Positions 1-7,400 are shown, numbered from the stretch's first letter. The stretch: DNA of 8,024 nucleotides from Pseudomonadota bacterium (GCA_027622495.1 JAQBYL010000181.1:1-8024), one strand, 5' to 3'. Program-made: numbers and translations. The notes: generated by a model from the sequence alone, not told the origin.

Positions 1-975
1 GGCGCCGGGCAGCACGCCGTAGCGCGATCGATAGCCGTCGGCATCACCACCGTGACCGTAAAAAACGTGGCCGTTGGCGACCCGGCCGTACATGCCTGCC
101 GCATAGCTCACCTGCAGGCCGTTTTCTACACCGAAACTGGTCTGTGGCTTGAAGAGGTGTGTGAACACTTGCTCCCTGATGGCCTGGTGACCTTTTACCT
201 GACCTGAATTCAACAATGCGCCGACGAAGCTGCGCATCTCAGCCAGGCTTGCGTTCAGAGCGCCGAAGGCAGCGTAGGTCATGTGCCAGTAGGGTATTTC
301 GGTGATCCCGTCGGGTTTGAAACCGCCTGGCAGATCCGGGCGCGGTTTGAGCGACGCTGCGTGCATAGAAAGCGGTGCGAGCACGGCAGCGTGCAGATAC
401 TGCTCGAATGAGCGCCCCGTCAGCGCTTCCACAACCATCGATGACAGGCCCGGTGTCATGTTGCTGTAACTGTGCTGCAGGCCCGGCGGCCAGGCGGTCG
501 CCCGGGTGTTAGGGAACTCGGTGACGACCCCTTGAAGTGTGCGAGGTGTGTTGTCGCTGAATTCAGCACTCGACAGGTCCGCAAAACCGGCGGTCAGTTC
601 GGCAAGCTGAATGAGTCGGACCGGATGCTCCGGGCTCCAGGCGTTGCTGAACACGTCGCTCTGAAGAATTGTGCTGACAGGTGTGTCCACGGGCAGATTC
701 CGCTCATAGGCAAGGTTGAGCAGAGCCATCGCGGTAAATGTCTTGGTAATCGAACCCCAGCGGAAGGGCGTGTCAACAGTGATACCCGAACCGCTGGCCA
801 CGCTCAGCACCGGCTGCTGCTGGTCGAATATCACAAGCCCCAGAGCCGGGACATTGCCGTCGGTCTGCATGTCGGTGATGCTGTCGGCAAGTTCCTGCCA
901 TCGTGTTTGCCCGCTTGTCAGGCCGGGACTGAGCAGTGCAGCCGTGATGCAGATGCTAATGGCGAGACGTTTCAC
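1..975 (-). CDS. Secreted serine hydrolase, class C beta-lactamase fold (partial, C-terminus off the left edge)
   Basis: This is a serine hydrolase of the Beta-lactamase (PF00144) superfamily, which contains esterases, D-aminopeptidases and class C beta-lactamases; the substrate cannot be told. The 325 visible residues begin with a signal peptide: K2 and R3, a hydrophobic stretch to about residue 19, then small residues before Q23, so it is probably exported to the periplasm. The nucleophile motif SxxK is S75-I-T-K78 in a GSITKTF context. The YxN motif is Y170-S-N172. The third motif is H308-G-G, in the sequence YGHGGDADGY near the edge, where many relatives have HTG or HSG. The start is the GTG at 973-975: an in-frame TGA lies only three codons upstream and GAGGGG sits 5 nt before it. 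Full-length relatives have about 350-450 residues, so roughly the last quarter is missing. It lies 66 nt after the SnoaL-like gene, probably in one transcript. A true drug-inactivating beta-lactamase is possible but not indicated. Confidence 0.9.
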   Translation of the reverse strand, partial: MKRLAISICITAALLSPGLTSGQTRWQELADSITDMQTDGNVPALGLVIFDQQQPVLSVASGSGITVDTPFRWGSITKTFTAMALLNLAYERNLPVDTPVSTILQSDVFSNAWSPEHPVRLIQLAELTAGFADLSSAEFSDNTPRTLQGVVTEFPNTRATAWPPGLQHSYSNMTPGLSSMVVEALTGRSFEQYLHAAVLAPLSMHAASLKPRPDLPGGFKPDGITEIPYWHMTYAAFGALNASLAEMRSFVGALLNSGQVKGHQAIREQVFTHLFKPQTSFGVENGLQVSYAAGMYGRVANGHVFYGHGGDADGYRSRYGVLPGA

Positions 976-980
976 TGCAG

Positions 981-986
981 CCCCTC
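981..986 (-). promoter_or_regulatory. Ribosome binding site deciding the GTG start of the serine hydrolase
   Basis: GAGGGG on the minus strand lies 5 nt before the GTG at 973-975. With the in-frame stop three codons upstream, it fixes the start on a non-ATG codon. Confidence 0.6.
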
Positions 987-1041
987 AATTACCCGGGCGA
1001 GGCCATCGGGGTTACTGGCCTGATGAATGATCACGCGCGCA

Positions 1042-1491
1042 TTAAGCAGGCTTTGGAAAATGGCGATCGTTGCGAAAAGCAAAGTGCAATTTACGTCTGG
1101 CAAAAAGCCAACCTTCCCTGGTGCGTTTGAAGCGGTCCTCGTAGTGGCCTACCGCGGCCGGTGTTTCGAAAGGGACCGGCCCGCCCTGCAGACTTTCTGG
1201 TCCCACGTGCCGGTAAAGCGTGAGATAAGAAATGCCACGAGCCTCCTGCTCGTTAAGCACATCGATGAAGATGTTTGTCAGCACGTGGCGTGAGCGCAGT
1301 TCGTCGGGACGGTGGCGCAGCGACTCTCTGATCGCGGCTCGACCGTTCAACTCAACCCCGGTGTCGAGCACGCCATCATCGGCAAAGAGTTCGGCAAATT
1401 CGTCGTAATCACGAAAATCAATAGCCCGGGCGTAGGCGATGGAAAGTTGCTCGCAGATCTGCTGAATCTGCTCTCTGGTCTGGTCTGGCAT
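1042..1491 (-). CDS. SnoaL-like / NTF2-fold small protein, possible lyase or isomerase
   Basis: This 149-residue protein has the single-domain layout of the SnoaL-like group (NTF2 cone fold; relatives include scytalone dehydratase, the dehydrochlorinase LinA and bile-acid dehydratase BaiE). The N-terminal helix ends in AYARAIDFRDYDEF and is followed by the FADDGVLD turn, a GRAAI helix and the strands that line the pocket. D25 and H69 fall where LinA-type enzymes carry their Asp-His pair; this is judged from position, not from an alignment. There is no signal peptide, so it is probably cytoplasmic. The start is uncertain. The ATG at 1491 gives the normal family length but has no clear Shine-Dalgarno site. 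In-frame GTG (1566) and TTG (1611) codons would add 25 or 40 residues of uncharacteristic sequence. It stops 66 nt before the serine hydrolase on the same strand. The substrate is unknown, and a non-enzymatic binding role is possible. Confidence 0.8.
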   Translation of the reverse strand: MPDQTREQIQQICEQLSIAYARAIDFRDYDEFAELFADDGVLDTGVELNGRAAIRESLRHRPDELRSRHVLTNIFIDVLNEQEARGISYLTLYRHVGPESLQGGPVPFETPAAVGHYEDRFKRTREGWLFARRKLHFAFRNDRHFPKPA

Positions 1492-1623
1492 GTGAGAGGG
1501 CGTCTGTGTGTTATCGGTACAGGCAACTTTAGCATCAGGTCGGGTCAACCAGGCGAGGTGTTTCACCCTGCAGTTTCCGGTATCTTCGATCGCATTAATT
1601 GAGCACCCCAAAGGAGAGGAACA
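1492..1623. promoter_or_regulatory. Divergent intergenic region, expected to hold two promoters
   Basis: This 132-nt gap separates the minus-strand SnoaL-like gene from the plus-strand crotonase gene, so promoters for both should lie here. I could not find a convincing sigma-70 pair for either. TTGACC on the minus strand (1543-1548) resembles a -35 box but lacks a good -10 box at 16-18 nt. TATCTT (1581-1586) on the plus strand is a weak -10 candidate. A short inverted repeat, GGTG-TTT-CACC (1557-1567), could be an operator half-structure but is too short to trust. If the SnoaL-like gene uses an upstream start, the gap shrinks to as little as 12 nt. Confidence 0.35.
1611..1619 (+). promoter_or_regulatory. 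Strong ribosome binding site of the crotonase gene
   Basis: AAGGAGAGG holds a near-perfect AGGAG core (1612-1616) 7 nt before the ATG at 1624. It is the strongest such site in the window. It favours M1 over the in-frame ATG at 1633. Confidence 0.8.
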
Positions 1624-2406
1624 ATGGAAAGAATGTCACTTGCATTCGACGGCAATGTCGCGGTGTTGAAGTTCAATCATCCGGAAGTAATGAACGCCGT
1701 CGGTGGGCAGATGCTCGAGGACTTTGCGGAAGCGCTGCACGATATCCGCGATCCGGCCAACGGTGCCCGGGGTTTGCTGCTGACCGGCGAAGGCCGGGGT
1801 TTTTGTGCCGGTGCCAACCTGCAGGACGACCGGCAGGGCAAACGCAGAGGCGGATCCGGCGATGGCTTGAGAAGTGGCTACCATCCCCTGTTGCTGACCA
1901 TCCGGGACCTGAACATACCGGTGGTGACAGCCGTTAACGGTGCTGCGGCTGGGGTGGGCATGAGCTTTGCCATGATGGGTGATCTGGTCTGTGCCTCGAA
2001 GAATGCGTTTTTTCTGCAGGCATTCGCGCGCATCGGTCTGGTGCCGGATGGGGGATCGACCTTCATGCTGCCGCGTCTGGTCGGCTGGGGGCGCGCGATG
2101 GAACTGTCCATGCTGGCCGAACGGCTGCCGGCAGAAAAGGCCTATGAATGGGGCCTGGTCAATCGCCTGTTTGATGACAACGATGCGCTGATGGAAGGGG
2201 CCATGGCGTTGACCAGAAGGCTTGCCAATGGACCCAAGTCCATCGGTCTGATCCGACAGGCGTACTGGAATACCTGGCACAACGCGTTTGAACAGCAACT
2301 CGATCTGGAAGCGCGTCTGCAGAGCGAAGCCGGTGCGAGTGGCGACTTCAAGGAAGGGGTGGCGGCGTTTTTAGAAAAACGCGACGCAAGCTTTAAGGGC
2401 GAGTAG
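1624..2406 (+). CDS. Crotonase-fold enoyl-CoA hydratase/isomerase family protein, PaaG-like
   Basis: This 260-residue cytoplasmic protein is a typical full-length crotonase (ECH_1, PF00378), a family acting on acyl-CoA thioesters through an oxyanion hole. The two oxyanion-hole segments are visible: FCAGAN at residues 60-65 and NGAAAGVG at 105-112. By my alignment from memory, the two catalytic glutamates of true enoyl-CoA hydratases (rat E144 and E164) are replaced by S114 and F135. The segment IGLVPDGG carries D142 instead, where PaaG-type isomerases place a catalytic Asp, and the following LPRLVGWGRAMEL stretch is also PaaG-like. An isomerase or another crotonase reaction is therefore more likely than simple hydration of a 2-enoyl-CoA. 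The ATG start has a strong ribosome binding site. The gene is divergent from the SnoaL-like gene, and its last 14 bases overlap convergent mauD. It has no co-directional partner in view, so it may be monocistronic. Confidence 0.93.
   Translation: MERMSLAFDGNVAVLKFNHPEVMNAVGGQMLEDFAEALHDIRDPANGARGLLLTGEGRGFCAGANLQDDRQGKRRGGSGDGLRSGYHPLLLTIRDLNIPVVTAVNGAAAGVGMSFAMMGDLVCASKNAFFLQAFARIGLVPDGGSTFMLPRLVGWGRAMELSMLAERLPAEKAYEWGLVNRLFDDNDALMEGAMALTRRLANGPKSIGLIRQAYWNTWHNAFEQQLDLEARLQSEAGASGDFKEGVAAFLEKRDASFKGE
2365..2382. repeat. Perfect inverted repeat just past the mauD stop, candidate mauD-side terminator
   Basis: GCGTTTTT and AAAAACGC are perfect complements separated only by AG. As RNA this could fold as a 7-bp stem with a 4-nt loop. 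It lies 10 nt beyond the mauD stop in the mauD reading direction and inside the crotonase codons for AFLEKR. No U-tract follows on either strand, so a classical intrinsic terminator is not shown. Part of the symmetry may be chance from the codons used. Confidence 0.3.
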
Positions 2407-2986
2407 CCGCCTGATTCATGTATTCCTGGATCGAAGCGACGCCGCGCTCGCGCGCTTCGAACAGGCTTTCGAGATGTTCTCTGGAGTTGATGATGCCAAA
2501 GGCGGTTACGTTACCCTGTTCATCGATGAGCACCGCATAGGGTAGCTTGCTCACCCCGAAGCGCCGGCCCAGCTCCTCCGAGACAAGATAGGGGAAATTT
2601 TCCAGGCCCTGGCTTGCCGCATAGGCCCGATGTTCATCCATCTCTCCGCCATCACTTGCCAGCAGAACATTCAGCCAGGTTTCGTCGCGCCGGACTGATT
2701 TAAGCACCGGCAGAACCGATTTGCAGATCGGGCAGTCTGGTGCCAGAAAGAACAGGAGGGTTGAGCGATCAGACAGGGGCAGTTCGTGAGGTGCACCCTG
2801 CAGGTCTTCGACAATCAAACCAGGTGCCGGCTGACCAACGGCGAGTTCGGTGTTGATCATCAGCGCACCGGCTGGTGCAATCCGTTGATGCAGTATGCTG
2901 ACCTGCCGGGTCAGGGCGTAGACCAGGCCCGAGAGCAGCAGAACACCGATCCACAGAATGATGTTCGAAATAACAAGCAAACTCAC
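2393..2986 (-). CDS. mauD: MauD-like membrane-anchored thioredoxin-fold protein
   Basis: This 197-residue protein matches MauD, a periplasm-facing thioredoxin/peroxiredoxin-fold protein needed, with MauE, for forming the disulfide-rich small subunit of methylamine dehydrogenase. One N-terminal membrane segment (about residues 3-25, SNIILWIGVLLLSGL) anchors it. A linker follows, and then the thioredoxin domain from about residue 50. The redox motif is C85-P-I-C88 in an APDCPICKSVLP context, and the expected cis-proline is in VSKLPYAV. The start is the GTG at 2984-2986, which overlaps the mauE stop as GTGA, implying translational coupling. The frame is open to 3166, but those extra 60 residues are Arg- and Cys-rich and would sit inside mauE. 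Length is typical for the family. No dehydrogenase gene is nearby, so the client protein is unknown; maturation of another amine dehydrogenase or of an unrelated disulfide protein is possible. The gene overlaps the convergent crotonase gene by 14 nt. Confidence 0.87.
   Translation of the reverse strand: MSLLVISNIILWIGVLLLSGLVYALTRQVSILHQRIAPAGALMINTELAVGQPAPGLIVEDLQGAPHELPLSDRSTLLFFLAPDCPICKSVLPVLKSVRRDETWLNVLLASDGGEMDEHRAYAASQGLENFPYLVSEELGRRFGVSKLPYAVLIDEQGNVTAFGIINSREHLESLFEARERGVASIQEYMNQAATRP
2431..2460. repeat. Perfect 8-bp inverted repeat just past the crotonase stop, candidate terminator hairpin
   Basis: TCGAAGCG (2431-2438) and CGCTTCGA (2453-2460) are perfect complements around a GC-rich 14-nt loop. 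It begins 24 nt after the crotonase stop in the direction of crotonase transcription, inside the 3' end of mauD. No U-tract follows, so it could be a hairpin protecting an RNA 3' end or a chance structure rather than an intrinsic terminator. Confidence 0.3.
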
Positions 2987-3501
2987 GCAACGCGCCTGGT
3001 GTAGGGGAGATTTGCGATCAGCTGATTGGCGGTAACGTAGAGGACGATGAGCAGGAGCGCTGTTCCGAGCGCAATCAGGGTAGACGCGGCATCCAGACCC
3101 TTCGCGGAAACGCTGGCAAGCCACGTACCGGCACCTGCCAGAACAAGGTTGCGCACCACCAGCCATTCATTAAGCGGTGTTGGCGGGCCGCCACAACCGC
3201 AATCTATCTCGCGGCGACCCCTGATCAGATTCACAGACATGGCCGCTGCGTAGGCCAGGAGTACCAGGCAGGCCAGCCCCTGAGCCTCCTTGCGGGTTGC
3301 TGTAAAGAGCAGGCCTGCAGAGATCACTGCTTCGATCAGAACAAGCAGGGGCGCAGCAACGCTCAAAGACCAATCCGGCAGCAACCTGTACTGCTTGAGG
3401 ATGCCGGTGAATTCCAGGTAGTTCCTGGTCTTGTGCCACAGGGCCTGTGCAAACACCGCGGCCAGGAGCCAGCTGATTGCAGTGGTCAGGATCAGCGTCA
3501 C
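2983..3501 (-). CDS. mauE: MauE-like integral membrane protein (DoxX/MauE redox family)
   Basis: This 172-residue polytopic inner-membrane protein matches MauE, the membrane partner of MauD in methylamine dehydrogenase maturation. Hydrophobic segments lie at about residues 3-22, 47-67, 75-93, 113-131 and 138-160. The family signature I-D-C-G-C-G-G places a redox-type cysteine pair at C101 and C103, after an Arg-rich turn (RGRRE). The HKTRNYLEFTGILKQYRLLP stretch after the first segment is also characteristic. The start is the GTG at 3499-3501: AAGGGG lies 5 nt upstream and an in-frame TAA is four codons before it. It begins 21 nt after the deacetylase-family gene and ends in a 4-nt overlap with mauD. 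MauE is thought to pass redox equivalents or support disulfide formation with MauD; the exact chemistry is not established. Assignment is firm at family level; the client in this organism is unknown. Confidence 0.88.
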   Translation of the reverse strand: MTLILTTAISWLLAAVFAQALWHKTRNYLEFTGILKQYRLLPDWSLSVAAPLLVLIEAVISAGLLFTATRKEAQGLACLVLLAYAAAMSVNLIRGRREIDCGCGGPPTPLNEWLVVRNLVLAGAGTWLASVSAKGLDAASTLIALGTALLLIVLYVTANQLIANLPYTRRVA

Positions 3502-3506
3502 GCCCG

Positions 3507-3512
3507 CCCCTT
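3507..3512 (-). promoter_or_regulatory. Ribosome binding site deciding the GTG start of mauE
   Basis: AAGGGG on the minus strand sits 5 nt before the GTG at 3499-3501, in the 21-nt gap after the deacetylase-family gene. Together with the in-frame TAA just upstream it fixes the start. Confidence 0.6.
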
Positions 3513-3522
3513 ATGACATCTG

Positions 3523-4440
3523 TCAGGATTCATTTAACACTCGAATATGCGCTTCAGCCGATCTTGCCAGCGCGTGCAGGTCATAGCCACCTTCGAGGGC
3601 CGACACAATTCTGCCGTCACAGAAGTCGTCTGCCAGGTTAACGATCAGACCCGTCACCCAGGCGAAGTCATCATCATGCAGTTCAAGACCGGCGAGCGGA
3701 TCTTCTGCATGCGCGTCAAAACCGGCAGATATCAGGATCAGATCCGGTCGATGAGCGCGCACTGCAGGTATCCAGTCCCGCTCGATTGCTTTGCGGAAAT
3801 CCAGGCTGCCTGTGCCTGACGCTAAGGGGGTGTTCACAATATTCGGCCGTTGAATATCGGTCTGGCGGTTTGGGTAGTAGGGGTGCTGAAAGCTTGAACA
3901 GACCAGAACTTCCGGCGTGTCCTTGAATATGTCGACAGTTCCGTTGCCGTGATGAACATCGAAATCGAGTACCGCCACACGGTCAACGGTGGTGTGTTGC
4001 AGTGCGGCCGCGGCACCTGCAGCCACGCTGTTGAACACGCAGAAGCCCATGGCGTCAGCCGCTTCGGCATGATGTCCTGGCGGACGAACTGCGCAAAAAA
4101 CACGCTGTGTGTCTGCGTTCAGCACCGCGTTAACTGCGCAGATCACTGCACCAGCAGCAAGCTTTGCGGCACGCAATGAGCCAGGGCACATTGCGGTATC
4201 CGGGTCGAGGGCGATCAGACCATGGTCGGGCGATGCAGCGTGAATGTAGTCGATGTGCTCGGCTGAATGGACTTTCTGCAATACATCAACGCTGGCCTCA
4301 TCAGGTTGATGAACATCGAGGTCCGCCATCAGACCGCACTGCGTAAGGTGTGCGATCAGCGCCTGCAGACGCTCGGGTCGCTCAGCATGGCCGGGTGTCA
4401 TCTGATGTTTCAGACAGTCGGGGTGCGTGTACAACCGCAT
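3523..4440 (-). CDS. Histone-deacetylase superfamily zinc hydrolase (AcuC / acetylpolyamine amidohydrolase type)
   Basis: This complete 305-residue single-domain protein belongs to the arginase/deacetylase fold (Hist_deacetyl, PF00850), which removes acyl groups from lysines, polyamines or other amines using zinc. All key residues are present. These are the N-terminal TPGHAERPERL signature; the charge-relay pair H123-H124 in RPPGHHAE; zinc ligands D161 and H163 in DFDVHHGNGT and D242 in SAGFDAHAEDPL; and the transition-state tyrosine Y286 in LEGGYD. It should therefore be active. No signal peptide is seen, so it is cytoplasmic. Bacterial members include AcuC (acetyl-CoA synthetase deacetylation), acetylpolyamine amidohydrolases and other amidohydrolases; the sequence alone does not choose among them. 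The ATG start is 10 nt after the lhr stop, and its ribosome binding site overlaps that stop. It is followed by mauE after 21 nt. Confidence 0.93.
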   Translation of the reverse strand: MRLYTHPDCLKHQMTPGHAERPERLQALIAHLTQCGLMADLDVHQPDEASVDVLQKVHSAEHIDYIHAASPDHGLIALDPDTAMCPGSLRAAKLAAGAVICAVNAVLNADTQRVFCAVRPPGHHAEAADAMGFCVFNSVAAGAAAALQHTTVDRVAVLDFDVHHGNGTVDIFKDTPEVLVCSSFQHPYYPNRQTDIQRPNIVNTPLASGTGSLDFRKAIERDWIPAVRAHRPDLILISAGFDAHAEDPLAGLELHDDDFAWVTGLIVNLADDFCDGRIVSALEGGYDLHALARSAEAHIRVLNES

Positions 4441-4445
4441 TTAAA

Positions 4446-4453
4446 AGTCCTTA
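4446..4453 (-). promoter_or_regulatory. Ribosome binding site overlapping the lhr stop codon
   Basis: On the minus strand TAAGGACT contains the lhr stop TAA (4451-4453) and the AAGGA core (4448-4452), 7 nt before the ATG of the deacetylase-family gene. A ribosome terminating on lhr would sit directly on the next start site, which suggests translational coupling. Confidence 0.65.
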
Positions 4454-7400
4454 CCCTGAAGCCTGAGCGTATACGTGCTTGTGGTCTTTCACCAGAACGA
4501 GGTGCTTACACAACACATCCATCCAATGGCTTGATCGCGCGGGTTCGCCGTTGATGGTCTCGATAGTCACCCGTCGCTCGTACTCGACCAGGTGGATGAG
4601 CGGTCGGATCACGGCGTCCATTGAAGGGCAATCATCTTCCACGTGAAATGTCAGCGAGCGGCCGCTGTTTTCGATCACCAGCGCCAGCTCATCATCCAGA
4701 AAAGACACGTAGTTACCGGCGCGTCTCTGCGGCAGTTCCGGCCACGGTAAACCCAGACCACAGGGCGAAGCGGGATCGTGTGCCGCCATCCAGAAACCTG
4801 CCCGATGGGGTTTGCGAAGCACCTGGAATGCACCCGCGGTGATGAACTGCGGGCCAGACAGACCATCGAAGAAATAGCCGGCCGAGACTTCACCTCCCAG
4901 TTCCATAACCCGCAAGGCGGAAAAGGCATCGCGCCAGCGCATTTCTCTGCTGACGAGTTCGCGGTTGACGAGACCATAGCGATCGAGCAGCAGTCTGACC
5001 CGATCCTTGTTGTCTTCCAGACGCGAAAGGGGATCCGCTGGATTAGTTGAGGCGGGGTCCTGAACCGACCAGTTGCCGGGCCAGCCAATACTGGACGCGC
5101 GGGCACGGCGACGCAGGTTGCGGATTTTGCTTGCTGCGCTACCGCTTGCGGCAGATGACCCCAGCGCGTACTTACGCTCCATTCCCTGGCGAAGGGGCTG
5201 CAGGGTGTCGGCGCTCAACTGGCCGGACCAGATGTGCTCCCACCATTGGTCGTTAAACGTCTGGTTGTCGATCGCGGCGGCATCAGCAATCTGAAAATAA
5301 CTGTAGCGTGCGTGGGGATCGGTGAAATAGCTGATCAGGGTCGGTTGCTTATTGACTGTGCCAGCCTCATCGGCAGGGTTTTTTTTCTCGGCGGTGGCCG
5401 TGCCGGACAACAGAGCAAGATCCTCAGCATAACCCAGCGCGACGAGTTCATTGCCGCGGCCCTGCCAGGTCATGTCGAGACCAGTGAAGGTGGCATCCAT
5501 ATCGGCCGTACTTACAGGCCCCAGCCGTGCCGGAAGCAGGTCTTTGAGCCACAACTTCACCGCGCCGCTGAAACCCTGCAGCTGATGCAGGGCATCAGCT
5601 CTGTGTGCATCTGTGTTGGTTCTGCCAAACCCCTGCCAGGCTTGAAGAAAACCGGGCAGGCGTTTGTGTGACAAGGTGTCGAACGAGACCCGCCCCGCTG
5701 CACGCTGCATGCGCAGCAGAATTTCCAGGTTATCGCTGTCACAGATATAGACTGTGTTGTCATCGCGTATCAGGGTGCCCTGCACGTACTGGGTTTCGTC
5801 GGCCAGCAGACCTTCCGGGATCATGGGAAGCAGCAGGTTGATCCGTTGTTCTGTGAGCGGACCGTAGAAGGTAAGAATTTCCTGCGCCATGGCGAGGGCG
5901 CTGCGCTCATCGGGTACATCAGGGGGATCCTGACTTAGTGTCGCCCCGCTGCAGAGCCCGCTTGTTAAAAGCGCACTGGCGCATTCTCGATGGGTTAGCC
6001 AGCGTCGCTCGCCCAGGGTAACGGTTACCAGATCAGGGTGATCGATTTCCTGCGGCCATTCGTCAATCGGCGTCAGCAGCCGTTCCTTGGCCCACTCCAG
6101 CCAGTCGGTGATGTCAGAAGGCTCATAGCCTTGAGTCCTGCGTTGTCGTTTGGCCTCGAATGTCTCGATGATCTGCGGATCAAGCGCGGGTCGCAGCCGG
6201 GCGTCGAAGACAGCACTTGCGATCAGGTCATCGCTCAGTGCCGTGGGTTGATCCTGGTCCGGTGTGTCGTCCGCGTACATGTACCGGTTGACCTGATTGA
6301 ACGTCACATCCGCTGCAAACGGGCTTGGCGTACTGGTTTCGATCAGGCTGTGCTGGATGCGGCCATCGTTCAGCTGTTCCAGAACGTCCACCAGACCGTC
6401 GAGCTCGAATTCGTCCTTAAGGCAGGTGCGCCAGGTTTCCAGCAGCACCGGAAAGTCGTCGTAGGATCGGGTTGAACTCATCAGCTTCTTCGCCTGCAGG
6501 CGACTCATCCACAGGGGCAGGCGCTGATTGAACCGCTGGCGGCTGAGCAACAGTGAGCGCCCGGCTGCCTCGCGAAATCGCGACCCGAAAAAACCTGAGC
6601 TTTCGAGCGCTTCACGCAGCAGCTCATGCAGATTGCCGGGACTAACCATGGCGAACACCGCGCGCGGATCCAGCCCGGTTCGCAGCTGGATGACGATGGC
6701 ATTGTCGTCTGCGTGAATTTCGGGCTTGCTGTTGATCGTGCGCTTCCATGCGGCTTCAAGCGCCAGACCCCATGGGCGGTTCACCTGGCCACCCCACATG
6801 CTGTGTATAACCAGTTGCCTCGGTGCATCCGGACCTTTGTAACCGGTGGGCCCGGTGTGAACGAGTTCCAGCAGCAGGTGATGCTTATGGGGCAGCGCTG
6901 TGCCGGTGGTGCTGCGCTGCTTTTTCAGGTACGTGACTAACTCATCAGCTGCGGTTGGCTCGAACTGATTCTGGGCAATCAGTTCTTCGTTCAACTGGTC
7001 TGCTTCACCGGCCTCCAGACGCTGGTCGGCCATTTCAAGGAATTGCGCTATGCGATCAGAGAAAAAGTAGCTGCGTGAGTAGTCATCGCTGATCCAGAAG
7101 GGTGGCGCACTGGCGCCCGGTTTCGCCGTTCGCACTAATACATCGTTATGAGTTATGCGCTGTATCTGCCAGCTCTGGGTGCCCAATGTGAAGGTGTCGC
7201 CGGTGGTTGCTTCCCAGACAAATTCCTCATCCAGATCGCCGATGGCAGCGCCGCTGTCGGCATGCCGAAGTTTGTAGTAGCCGCGATCCGGTATGGTGCC
7301 ACCCGAGTTATACAGAGCAAACACTGCCCCCTTCTGCGCCCGGATAGTGCCGCCGATACGGTCATGGGTGAGCCTCGGTTTGAGTTCACGAACCCGCGAA

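Noticed and set aside
472..1023. Plus-strand open frames of 183 and 104 codons across the serine hydrolase
   Set aside because: They are opposite to a gene with clear signal peptide, SxxK, YxN and HGG motifs, and they encode Arg/Pro-rich sequence without a recognisable domain.
1543..1548. TTGACC as a -35 box for the SnoaL-like gene
   Set aside because: No acceptable -10 box is found at 16-18 nt spacing, so a promoter cannot be claimed here.
1492..1611. N-terminal extension of the SnoaL-like protein to the TTG at 1611 or GTG at 1566
   Set aside because: The added residues do not resemble the family and the total would exceed the usual length; kept only as an uncertainty because the ATG at 1491 lacks a clear ribosome binding site.
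1636..2298. Minus-strand 220-codon frame opposite the crotonase gene
   Set aside because: The plus-strand crotonase is clearly real, with oxyanion-hole motifs and a strong ribosome binding site; the antisense translation has no recognisable features.
2987..3166. Upstream extension of mauD by 60 codons to 3166
   Set aside because: The extra residues are Arg- and Cys-rich, unlike any MauD N-terminus, and lie wholly inside mauE; the GTG at 2986 overlapping the mauE stop gives the normal length and membrane anchor.
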